Source: Pohlia nutans (lineage: Eukaryota > Streptophyta > Bryopsida > Bryales > Mniaceae). Taken from it: 64,000 bases of DNA. The stretch lies in assembly GCA_022496805.1 (NCBI GenBank), contig CM040103.1:7210001-7274000 (forward strand). Reading direction: 5' to 3'. Below the pieces are notes generated by a model that was not told where the DNA came from, ran no database searches, and saw only the letters and a program-made list of their open reading frames with translations. Shown here piece after piece: positions 32,851 to 43,223 of the stretch. Positions within the stretch are counted from its first letter, which is position 1; the number at the start of each line of letters is the position of its first letter. Made by a program: the position numbers and the translations under genes.

Positions 32851-33610
32851 CTTTCCAGCTCTATCTTGTGAATTTGCTTCAGTGGACGTCAGCGATGTTT
32901 TAGGCACAGTAAGTTTCTTTGTTATGGGGAGCATGAAGGGAGACATTTCTTACCAGGGTGTTGAATTTACCTCAAAATGTTCAACTATCATCGTATCAAG
33001 TATGTGTGGGTTGTAGTCTTAAGTTTTGGTTGCATTTACTCAGCGGTGATCACCAGTAGTGAGTTGTTTAAGGCAATCTCTATAAACTACTTTGTTTTGA
33101 ATTGATTGCAGCATAGATTCAATTTGACAAAAACTGTAAGGAAGTACCCAATCGATCCACGATTGCAACGGATAGGAAATGAGTTTCATTCAGGGTCTGT
33201 ACCGAAGATCAACAATCATGGTGACGAAGAAACCGGAGAAGATATATTTGAGCATCTTGGGGAGGGTTCGTTGGAAGTCAACAAGAACAATTTTGATATG
33301 TACTCTGAGCAGTAAGATCTGCCGAACTATTAGCAGTATTTATTTTAGTGCTTTTCTTACTCCCTTTTGATTTTGATGGATATCGAGTTAGCATCTTGTT
33401 AGTAATTGTTTCTGGTTGTTTTGCTAAAGGTCGAAGACTTTCTATTTAAGAGTATGATTTAAAGTTGTTTTGCTATTCATCCTTCTTAGAAATGCTTGTA
33501 AAGTGTTCAAAAATATCTGTTTGTTGGTGATCTGTAGGTTCAATGTTCTGGTCGTCAATTTTTACGCCCCTTGGTGTCCTTGGAGTCCTTGGAGTAACAA
33601 ATTATTATAA
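32851..33610 (+). pseudogene. Truncated PDIL5-4-like (thioredoxin/ERGIC type) gene fragment
   Basis: Three exon-like blocks join in frame: 32851-32908 (FPALSCEFASVDVSDVLGT), 33112-33311 (NLTKTVRKYPIDP, GNEFHSGSVP, then an acidic stretch) and 33538-33610 (NVLVVNFYAPWCPWS). All junctions have AG acceptors and GT donors (GTAAGT, GTAAGA). The order matches the middle of plant PDI-like 5-3/5-4 proteins, which carry an ERGIC N-domain before a thioredoxin domain with an FYAPWC active-site motif. The N-terminal exon is not visible upstream. The thioredoxin domain stops right after its active site, where a 9-bp duplication (CCTTGGAGT twice) precedes a TAA. Only the middle of the gene survives. Confidence 0.75.
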
Positions 33611-33856
33611 AATTTCAAATTCTACATTATTCATTTAAAAAGTATTTTTCATCGACGATTATGCGCAGCATTGCGTAGCCCTAGTTTGAAAATTGTCGTA
33701 TTACATATACATATAATAATCATATTTAGAGCTGAATACATTGACATATATTTACATTGAATATATATAGTTAGGACGAAATCGATTTGTATACAATGTT
33801 CTTTAGACATACAACCCCTCATGTTCAAAGGGGTTTTTAGAGGGGGCATGAACGCA

Positions 33857-34036
33857 CGTGATTCTCAAACATAATGTAAACTGCACCCCTAGAATTCACC
33901 ACATGATTCTCAAACATAATGTACATTGCACCCTGGAACCCACCACATGATTCTTAAACATAATGTAAATTGCACCCGTGGAACCCACCACATGATTCTC
34001 AAACATAATGTAAACTGCACCCCTGAAACCCACCAC
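33857..34036. repeat. 45-bp tandem repeat, four copies
   Basis: Four head-to-tail units of 44-45 bp each contain ATGATTCTCAAACATAATGT, a GCACCC block and CCCACCAC. There are no unique spacers, so it is an ordinary minisatellite. Confidence 0.9.
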
Positions 34037-35045
34037 AACAGGTGGTAGTAACGAGTTCACAAATTACTAAGAGTACTTGCACTACATCAAGAACTTCAAG
34101 GCATGTGAGCATGGTGCAATGATGGTGCATTGAAATGCAATTATGATAATTTGGTGCCAACCTTCATACCAACCTAGTATAGATGAAATGACACTAAAAT
34201 GCCTTGTATGCAACCTTTGGTGTCAAAATGGCACCAAAATAGTCTGGCCGAAGTTTTCTGATGTAACATGGACTTCAAAAGGCATTCCAAGTTCAACTTC
34301 CCTAAATAGTAAGAAAGATAGTTGACGGTAGAGAATGCGGGAGTTATGAATAAAAGAATTCATGGGACTCTCCCATGAACAAATGGTCCTTTATTTGGTA
34401 CCACCTATATTTTGAACAAATCCATTACATTTGTCATAATCTATGGCTGTCATTTTTCTCTTGTTTCAATATATCATCTAATGCAAGTCGTAAATGTTCA
34501 ATTAACAAATTGAAGGTCAATAGAGTACTAGACTTTCAAAATCCGTGATCGATCATGACGTTGCAAAAACAAAGCTTCTACCTAATTATCAAGAAATGAA
34601 TATAGTCAATGGACTAGTTAAGAGTTTACCTTGCATAATCATTCTAGGTCTAAATTAGTGGTTATTATTACAACACAAGGACTTCATGAATTATACAATG
34701 TGAGCTTTTAGATTGAGCATTTGTATATCTTGAAGGAAAAATTAGAAAGTATTTGTACTTCTACCTATTCAATATTACAAAACTTTTAGAGCATGTTTAC
34801 AATCAATTCAATTTTAAGTAAAACTACGTATCACCCAATTGAAAGAAATGGGAGTTCAATGTCTTTCAACAGTGATCAATATAACCTCAAAGACATGAAA
34901 AACCACTAAATTCAATAGTAGTTCTTAGGAGGAATTCAAGTTCCATGAAGTGTTAAAAATGCTTATACACAAACCTAAATCAAGCATAGCTACTCATGTA
35001 ATGAATAAACAAGAATAGTTTTCCAGGCACCTTTGAGCTCACATG
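34037..35045. other. Intergenic region 3' of the unnamed minus-strand gene
   Basis: AT-rich sequence. The right part is presumably the 3' untranslated region of the minus-strand gene that ends at 35046. No frame is supported. Confidence 0.35.
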
Positions 35046-38000
35046 TTATGATATCTTTGTAATGTGCAAAGGAGCATCTGATACAATTGATGATTTCTGA
35101 CTATTGCAATCAAATATACGGCCAAGTGCGTTACACGGTCGTCTATTCACCAGAGAAGTCTTATCTTCGTAGAGATACTTCGTCATAGAAGGGTCTACAC
35201 TAGTAGCTCGAAATCTGTTTTCTTTGGAAGCCTGATTTTCACATTGGTATGTTTCGTAGTGATTAATGGAGCTCTTGATTGATACAGTGAAGCGGACATT
35301 TTATACATGGTTTGAATACGTGAATTGAAAGTTGAGTACCTGAGTCACTTCCTCAAAAATTCCTCGCCGTACCCAAGGCTTGCAATTCTCATATTGCGCC
35401 CTTTGTTCCATCAACAATTCTTTCTGCAACGTCAAGAAAACATTACACAATTTGAACTCAAATTAATATAATGAAATTTCCATTGCAATATCTTATAGAT
35501 GGCTCAATTAATGATTTTTGATCTACAATCCTATTTTGAAGGCTCCAAATGATCGATCGTCAATAAGGAAAACCATTATCGATTTACCGGTTGTTTGAGC
35601 TTGTGGAAATAGCCATCAATGATATATTCGTTGAGCCTTCCTTGCGGTGCCATTGGTTTATTAATTAGGGTTCTCGAAGCCACTTGTCCACGCTCTAACT
35701 GTCGAAAAGTTGCATCCCTATGCTCAACTGCAACAATAAGGGATCTTTTCAAAGGTCAATTTAAAAAAACTACCATTAATTAAACTTGACTTTTTTAACT
35801 AATGTCCAGTCACACTATCAATTGCATTCCAAATCCAATTCATGTTGTAAGCTCAAGACTTGAGTTCTATTAATTTTTAATTTTTTAAAACCATCTCTCA
35901 ATGGAGAATTAGTTTTCCATTCTCACCTGTCCCAATTCTTCCTCAAGAGACTAGCGCATCGATGTCTAAACTCACAAAAGTGTTGCAACGTAGGCACTTC
36001 AGAGGGCGACTACCTTTGGACTTTGCCTTCTAGTGTGAAGTCAAACTCTTAACCTTATGTAACGGACATCATCATCCACAACATCTCCAAAAGATTATAG
36101 AATATTCTAGAAGTTTCCACACCAATTGAAAAGTTCCTAACAAAAATAAAAGATCCTAAATCTATCTTAGTCTTCTAAAAGAACTTCTAAATCTATTTTG
36201 AAAGCTTCTAAAACATTTTGTAACGTTCCAGAGATGTTGTGGATCTCGGGGAGGTCACTCTTTGTATCTTTTGAGTATCACGTATGAACAAAGGGTATTT
36301 AAAAGTACCCTAAAAATTAAATATGATCCTTACTACAATTAGTAATATTTTGAAAATGTTATCATTTTGATACTTGTAATCAATTGTGAGCATCCTATAT
36401 TAATGTAAATAATTTATAAAAATTACTTTCAAAGATTTGTTTAGACCCTATCTTTGTTCGCACATTGTTACATAATATTTGGAAATGACCTCCCCAAGTT
36501 GTGGATGACCATGTTCATTTCACCTTCAACCATAGTGTGAATCGCCCTGAGTCAAAAAAACAAACAAGTAACTATGCACTACTAGAAAATCCAACTAATT
36601 TGTTGATTTGGTTGCGTTGATCAAGGACACTTTTCAGTTGATTTAAACAACAATTTGTTGATTTGAAAATCGACCAAATCAACACAAAAGTGTCCCTAAT
36701 CAACAAAAAAGTGTGCCTGATCAGCACGACCAAATCAGCAAATCAGTTGGATTTTCTAGTAGTAATGGGAACCTTGTGTCTTCCCACTAGAAGGAATAGT
36801 GGAGGCGGCATTGACCTAATTTCACACTTGATCTCGGCACTTTCTCATCTTGTTGTTTGTGTGCACATGGTTGTGAACACAAAGGCATCCGGGAAGGTCT
36901 CCATTCCTTCCCCTTGGGATAATACTCCGGAATGTAACGTTTACAAGGGCGAAAAAGCGACGGAGAATTCTCCTTGTCGTCGACAAGACCCGGTTGATAA
37001 ATGAATGCAAATTCGGGTTGATGATGGTTGCATTGTCGTCGTGAGGGTCTCCATTCCCCTTTGTTAGGGTTGTACTCCGGAATGAATCGTTTCATGGGTC
37101 GAAAGCTTGGAGCGCTAGTCTCCTTCCATGAACTGTACGATGGACCTCCATTCACTTTGATTGAGCTGTTGAACGGCTTCACTAACCCCCCTTTCAAGGA
37201 CCTATAATCTTTTTGTCTTTCTGTTTCTTGCGGTTTCTTAGCCTCCTTAGCGCGAGGTGTACTTGTTCTTGAGCTTCTCTGCTCCCACAATCGTTTTAGT
37301 AATACGTTCAAATCCAAGGATACAATTACAAAAAGAAGCATTCTGTATATAATAATAATAACTTTGGTTTAAAAGACCATTGTGAATGAAGGGTCTCTTG
37401 GAGGTAGTTCCTCTATCTATGCTTTTGGAGGTAGATTTTCTATTTATACTGGGTTTTTTTTTGGTAAAAATGGTGCCAGATTGCACTAGAAAAATGAACC
37501 TTAGTAGAAGGTTATGATGTTGTCCCCGAATACTAATGAGTTGTCACATTAGTTTCCAAATTAAAATTTGTCAAGGTAAATTTTGCATGGAGAGTTGGGC
37601 TTGGAACTTTTACTTTCACAAAATTCAACCTTCACAAATTGTCAAGGTAGCTAGATTCATGCCCTTTAACCTTGTTGAGTCAAGTTAGAAAATAAAATAC
37701 AATATTATCCCTGTTATTGGAATAGTGATGCTGCATTAAAATCATGCACTACCTAAAAATGGGAGTGTCCACACTTGAGCTTTCTAATTAAAATATTGTT
37801 TGCCAGTATGGCGACTATGAGAAAATAAAATTAAAAGTATGAGAAAATAAAATTAAAAGGAAGAGAATACATTCAAATGCAACGATACAATTACAAAAAG
37901 CAACATTCTATACAACAATAACAACGTTCGCCGAGAAGACAAATGGTAGTTCGTCTATCTATGCCTCCTCTCGAAGGTAGAAACATTCTACAAAACCTAA

Positions 38001-38106
38001 TTCAGAGAGTGAGAAGGTAAACCTTAGGTGAAATCTGAGCTTTCGCACGTTCTCTTGGATTCACATTTTCTCCCTTTACGTTCCGTGGTGATTGAATTTT
38101 ATCCAT
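35046..38106 (-). CDS. Unnamed five-exon gene with FRPxKRxIPEY repeats
   Basis: Exons in order of transcription: 38106-38023 (start ATG), 37278 to about 36828, 35727-35588, 35423-35340 and 35231-35046. Phases agree at every junction and give about 314 residues. An alternative exon 2 donor lies at 36816. The N-terminus is basic. Residues 87-108 and 137-158 are two copies of FRP-K-R-IPEY-P---EWRPSR, 50 residues apart. The C-terminal half has conserved-looking blocks: INKPMAPQGRLNEYIIDGY, CKPWVRRGIFEEV and NRRPCNALGRIFD. There is no signal peptide or membrane segment. I do not recognise the family; a cytoskeletal or ciliary role is a guess from the short aromatic/basic repeats only. Intron 2 carries a CACTA-derived MITE next to its donor. 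Confidence 0.6.
36577..36764. mobile_element. CACTA-derived MITE in intron 2 of the unnamed gene
   Basis: The left end is CACTACTAGAAAATCCAACT and the right end is AGTTGGATTTTCTAGTAGTA, 188 bp long. ATG is duplicated on both sides (36574-36576 and 36765-36767). The interior repeats TTTGTTGATTT and ATCAACAAA, the same subterminal motif seen beside the CACTA 3' terminus at 20732. Confidence 0.85.
37309..37980. repeat. Diverged direct repeat in and beside intron 1 of the unnamed gene
   Basis: A segment with GATACAATTACAAAAAG, a CAT/CAACATTCTGTATA block and GTTCCTCTATCTATGC at 37309-37440 recurs at 37861-37985. Both lie in intron 1 (37279-38022), so the intron grew partly by duplication. Confidence 0.6.
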
Positions 38107-38169
38107 TATGGTTTTTTCAAACGAGGTAATTCAATCAGAATTTGGTAAATGAATGCAAAATCTTTCTTG

Positions 38170-38347
38170 CATAACATTCAGTAGTCTTCATGCCCCTTGC
38201 CTTTCCTTCATGCACTCTGCTCATCACCTTGAGTCTCCATTTGTCCACTTACTTAGGTACTGATGAAGTACTATTAGGTGTGGAATATTCCACAGCATCT
38301 ACTATAGAACCAAGGCAGGGACAGTGCATGCTACTAAATATTATGTG
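38170..38347. mobile_element. Foldback MITE, second copy of the CATAACATTCAGTAG family
   Basis: The ends CATAACATTCAGTAGTC and GCTACTAAATATTATGTG match those at 11993-12191. The centre keeps the palindromic TGTGGAATATTCCACA. It lies just upstream of the start codon of the unnamed gene. Confidence 0.65.
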
Positions 38348-39529
38348 AAGCAACAAAAACTCTAAACATTATAACATTTTCATTAAACAGCAATTGTGAA
38401 GGTGGCTCATTAGAGTATAATACATACCGGCTGCTCTTGATTGTTGTTCATGTTGAAAAATCATTCAGCTCTTTTGCCAATATGTAGGAAATCAACACTT
38501 ACATTTCTCTTTGACGATTAAAGAGATTCCTGGAAACCCCCAAAATCAGTTGACAAGAATAAATTTAAGAGTGCCAAAGGATTCAATTCAGGAAGCACAC
38601 ATCGGCGGAATCACAGGAAGTGGTATTGTGATATTAACTATTAGGGTTTGCCTTTGGCGATGGCACTAGTTTAGTTACTAGTTAGTTGTGAAGAGGTACG
38701 GTAGTTATGTTGCGAACTTTCACATGAAATGAATAATAAAACTACTTGATGACTTTATCAAACTAATTCTTAGTCAAAGTGGTGGGAATTAATTGTCACT
38801 TAGGTATTGCTCATCGTTATAGTAACATTGTAGCTTCTTCTTTTGATTATTTTATCAAGTGCTCTAAGGATGCCAACTTCAATTCATTCTTAGTGTAAGC
38901 CTTAACTCCCAAAACTTCCAACCGTTGAAAATGTGGATGATGTACGGAATCAAATACAGTTTTCCCATCCATCATTGACTTTTTGAGTCTAGATTTTTTA
39001 CTATATATTTTATGGGAAGTTGGCTTCATGCATGTGTGATATGATTAAAAAGGGGATGAGTTGTGAAATTTTTATATCTCATTTCATACCGTAGTGATTT
39101 ACCCAAAATTTTGAAGATTTCGGTGTAAAAGTACACTTAAAAAAGTCACCTCATAAAATTAAGCCACCAAAAAATCTCCAAAAATCACTACGCTTAAAGT
39201 ATTTCATTTCAACCAATCAATCATAACAAATTTCATGTACAAATTTTTTGTATCTTATTCGTAATCAAATTACAAAAGAATTTTGAATTTGAAGTTTCAA
39301 ATTTTATACAAAAATATTGGTGATAGCAATCACAAGTCTAATCAAATGGATAGGATTTAAAATTTATAATATACAACTTTTATTCATACATCCAGTTTAA
39401 AATATCCCTCTGGATTGCATTTTATGATGCATCTTTGCAAAACTACACCGATTATTGCCATTATTGTGAATCATAGAATTAGTGTGAGACTTTACACCAA
39501 TCGTCACACTAATTTGAGTACACACATCT
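38348..39529. other. AT-rich intergenic region
   Basis: No gene was recognised. Frames are short and featureless; the minus-strand frame at 38847-39029 is not supported. Confidence 0.35.
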
Positions 39530-40480
39530 CAAATGTATTGTACCCTCTAACAAGTATTGGTCACTACCCAAAATGATGTAGAAATTGAAAATTTTGAAAT
39601 TGCACAGTTTATTCAAAAATCCTTCAATTCATGGATCGTAAAGTGTATTGGGTAGGTAATAGAGTCTAGTTTCATGGTATAAGAAGTTTGAAAAATGAGA
39701 GAACATATTTCCACATGAATAGAGTTTTTTAGGGTAAAACATCTTCCATCTAATGCTACCACTACGGGCATAGATTACAACCTCCATACAAGTAGCATAA
39801 TACCATCACAATGAACACATTTAAAGTCTTGATAGACACTTCTTCTCATGCATTTTGATGAATTCATTGTTATTTTTTGGTCGGGATTCTTTTGAACATC
39901 GTCTTTTAACATTTTTCTAAGGTTCTTTACAAGTGTAATTAAGACAACGCAAATTATCTTAAGAATAAGAAAGATTGGAACATGTTTAAGTGTTTCAATG
40001 GTGCCATCTCTTGGTATAATAATAGCAACATTAGGTTTCACATCGATTACTCTTTGCATGTGCATGCAAGCTTCCACTGAAGTCATCGCTCTCTCTTGCA
40101 TCCCCAACTATTCATTTTGGGAATGAATCAATACTTACTCTAAGGTAAATAACGAAGAATTGGTCAAAATTCTTCAATGGGCATAGAAAGAAGTATACAT
40201 CAAGACTTTAAATGTGTTCATTGCTGGTATTACTTTTCATATGGAGGTAGCACTAGATGGTAGATATTTTACTCTAAAAAACTCTATTAATGTAAAAATA
40301 TGTACTTTTGTTTTTTAAACTTGTTATACCATGACAATAGACTCCATTATCTAATCCAATTCACCTTACAATTCTTAAATTGAAAGATTTTTGAATAAAC
40401 CGTGCTATTTCAAAATTTTCAATTTTTACATCATTTTGGGTAGTAACCAATACTTCTTGGAGGGTACTATACATTATTGT
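39530..40480. repeat. Long inverted repeat (foldback element), arms about 320 bp
   Basis: The left arm (about 39530-39855) and right arm (about 40175-40480) are inverted copies. Examples are GTTTATTCAAAAATCCTTCAA against its complement, AGAGTTTTTTAGGGTAAAA, and GAACACATTTAAAGTCTTGA. The unpaired centre is about 320 bp. Transcription would give a long double-stranded hairpin. Confidence 0.75.
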
Positions 40481-40954
40481 AAGAATTCTCAAATACTCTC
40501 AATTATTGTGACTCATGCTTTTGTTCTAATATTAGAAAAACACTTATTGTAAAAATATTGAATTATTGTGATTCACGATATTAGAATGCCTCCTAAAATT
40601 CAACATAGTGTTGAAATCACTATGCTAGATTTTAGGGGGTGCTCTTTCTCGCAGGACACAGAGAATATATTTTAATGAACTTCTACATTATCCTCTTGGC
40701 CAAGTTTAAGCACAGTTGTACAAAAACCACTCAACCAAACGGCCATAATATGAACCAACCCGTGAAATCTTTAACATTCTGCTCCAATTCAAAAGTGAAG
40801 TAATATGGGACAGAGTGAGTACAGAGTGAAGTAATTTCAAGGTACAGATGTCTGAAGAGAATTCAACTCTGCTCTCCATTCAGACGGACTCTGCTTCCTC
40901 AAAGCTTTGAAGGCAATGCATCATCCTCATTAACAGGGCTCTTTCCAAGCAAAC

Positions 40955-41735
40955 TAATGACCAATAATTCATAGTTTTAAAATGACAAATTCAATTGATC
41001 ATATTGAATTTATATGGGGCCAAATTTTATATCACTAGAACTAGTTGCATGTGTCGGTAAAAAACAAATAAATTCAAACAAGAGGAAACCCAAATAGGAA
41101 CTGCTCAAAATTATTAAAAAAAACATGGTGACCATTCTGATCACCGTGGACCATTCAATATCAAGCTCTCAAACTTTATGCACGAGACACAGTTTAGCAA
41201 CGACACAAGACTTTATGCATAAGATTGAAATTTGAGTCACTTGTTACCACTCTTGGCAAGGTAGCCCAAGACCGCAGACACGATGGCGCCAGCCATGAAC
41301 ACGCCCAACGCAAAATTATTAAAAAAACATGGTGACCATTCTAATCACCGTGGACCATTCAATATCAAGCTCTCAAACTTTATGCACAAGACACAGTTTA
41401 GTAACGACACAAGACTTTATGCATAAGATTGAAATTTGAGTCACTTGTTTCCACTCTTGGCGAGGTAGCCGGAGACCGCAGACACGATGGCGCCAGCCAT
41501 GAACACGCCCAACGCAAAATTATTAAAAAAACATGGTGACCATTCTGATCACCGTGGACCATTCGATATCAAGCTCTCAAACTCGATGCACAAGACACAG
41601 TTTAGCAACGACAACAAGACTTTATGCATAAGATTGAAATTTGAGTCACTTGTCTCCACTCTTGGCAAGGTAGCCCGAAACCGCAGACACAATGGCGCCA
41701 GCCATGAACACGCCCAAAGCAGGTTGGAAAATATA
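40955..41735 (-). repeat. Three tandem copies of the 3' end of the chloroplast protein gene
   Basis: Units of about 205 bp start near 41108, 41313 and 41516. Each carries, on the minus strand, the last 24-26 codons of the neighbouring gene (LGVFMAGAIVSAV onwards to a stop) and the same 3' untranslated sequence. The copies differ from the gene by few changes (S to L in one, N to D in another) and keep the frame open. The array starts with part of an AAAGGACCAAG-family MITE (40955-41107), the same MITE piece that lies in the gene's own 3' flank at 41735-41840. Confidence 0.9.
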
Positions 41736-41966
41736 ATTTAGATGGAACCAAATTTTATATCACTAGAACTACTGAAGACCATTGCATGTGTTGGTCAGAA
41801 AACCCAATAAATTCAAACAAGAGGAAGTCCAAATAGGAACTACTCAAAATTATAATAAAAAAACATGGTGACCATTCTGGTCACCATGGATCAAGCTCTC
41901 AAACTTTATGCACAAGACACAGTTTAGTAACGACACAAGACTTTATGCATAAGATTGAAATTTGAG

Positions 41967-43177
41967 TCACTTGTTTCCACTCTTGGCGAGGTAGCCCGAG
42001 ACCGCAGACACGATGGCGCCAGCCATGAACACGCCCAACGCAGGTTGGAAAACACTGGTCCACAACGGCAGCCACGAGTCGATCAAACTCGTGGACTCGA
42101 GCACCGACCTCTCCACCAGTCCAGCCACCAGCCACGCCAGAATGAACAGAATGAAGAAGAAATCGGCCACCAGAATCTTCTCTATCACAGACTTGGCCAT
42201 ACCGTCACCTTCCGGTTTCGCTTCTTCCTTGCGGTTGTAGCTCTCCATCCGCTTCTCCAGGTCCCTCTTCTTCTGCAGCCGAGCGATGTCTTCTTCCATT
42301 GATGCGTTTTGGAGCAAATTCTCGCCTGCTGGATCTTCCAGTGATGTGAGCTCTTTCCTCCACAGCGGTACATTCTTCTCACTCGGCTCGTCTTTCGACG
42401 CCCAAGTCATTACCTGAAACCACACCAGTCTAAGCATGTCAAGGTTTGCAGCGCTTAACCCCTAGAGGACCAAGGATTTATGGATTTAAAATGAGAAAGT
42501 CAAATGATCATATTGTGTAAAATAGAATTCAAATGAGACAGAATACTGGAATCAGTGAAGAACAGAGCACACGTCGGTCAACAAACAAAAAAAATTGAAC
42601 ATAAGGAAGTCCACATCGAATCTACTTAACCCCTAAAGGACCAAGAAGCCTAAATTGGGCCTCATGTTTTCTTCGGCACTTTTGAGTAGGTCCTAAGTGG
42701 AGTTTTGTTGGTTCAAATTTATTTGTTCTTTGACCAACACATGCAATGTTCTTCAGTAATTCCCGTGATATAAAATTTGGTCACATCTCAATTACAATTT
42801 TCACAATATGATTCATTGAATTTGTCATTTTAAAACTATGAATTCTTGGTCCTATAGGGGTTAAAACTGCTAAAAGAAAATGTTGGGCTTCTCGGTCACC
42901 CCTAAATGACCAAGGGTTCATGACAAAAATCGATATTTCTCAAGAATTGTATCAATGAAGAGCGTGTGATGATTTAAATCAAAAGAAAGTTCTGCTAGAG
43001 AAATATGAGACCTAATTCGGGTCCTTTTTAGGGTTTAGTGTCAACACGCACATTGCCTCTGCGCTTCAAGAGTCCGGAATGCAGCCTTTGCACTGCCGGT
43101 CTCCCGGAAAAGCTCGAATCCGCTTTCGGGATGGCCGATTTTGATGAGGTAGCGACGCTTGCGTATAAGGTAGCCAT
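41967..43177 (-). CDS. Chloroplast-targeted two-transmembrane protein, family not named
   Basis: Exon 1 is 43177-43052 and exon 2 is 42413-41967; the donor is GTGCGT, the acceptor TTTCAG and the phase 0, giving 190 residues. Residues 1-42 look like a chloroplast transit peptide: Met-Ala start, rich in S, A, K and R, with almost no acids. The mature part begins VMTWASKDE and has a charged helical region (EEDIARLQKKRDLEKRMESY). Two hydrophobic segments follow: ILVADFFFILFILAWLVAGL and a G/A-rich one near ALGVFMAGAIVSAVSGYL. Such a layout suits a small thylakoid or envelope membrane protein. The intron holds a nested pair of MITEs. Exon 1 starts only 46 bp after the LYRM2-like stop codon. Confidence 0.75.
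42455..42897. mobile_element. AAAGGACCAAG-family MITE, host of a nested insertion
   Basis: The left end is TTAA-CCCCTAGAGGACCAAG. The sequence follows the family (compare 60811-61035) to about 42625, is interrupted by another copy, and resumes after 42864 with AACTGCTAAAAG through CTTCTCGGTC. The outer right terminus is decayed. Confidence 0.8.
42626..42864. mobile_element. TTAA-bounded MITE nested in a relative
   Basis: TTAA-CCCCTAAAGGACCAAG at the left and CTTGGTCCTATAGGGG-TTAA at the right enclose 231 bp. The element interrupts a second copy of its own family in opposite orientation, and the interrupted site carries TTAA on both sides. Confidence 0.9.
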
Positions 43178-43223
43178 TCTAGAGGTCAGAATCGGTAAGC
43201 TCAGGAGGAAACCCTAAATCCTT

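Noticed and set aside
33857..34036. Regular repeats that could be mistaken for a CRISPR array
   Set aside because: Units are contiguous 45-bp tandem copies without unique spacers, in plant nuclear DNA.
39775..40107. 110-residue minus-strand frame in the centre of the long inverted repeat
   Set aside because: The composition is AT-driven, no motif is seen, and part of it lies in the repeat arm.
40795..40840. Sequence resembling a Stowaway end (TATGGGACAGAGTGAGTA)
   Set aside because: Only one degenerate end was found, with no partner at a suitable distance.
41955..42302. Plus-strand frames of 75-115 residues opposite the chloroplast-protein gene
   Set aside because: They are antisense shadows; their tandem echoes at 41487 come from the repeat units.
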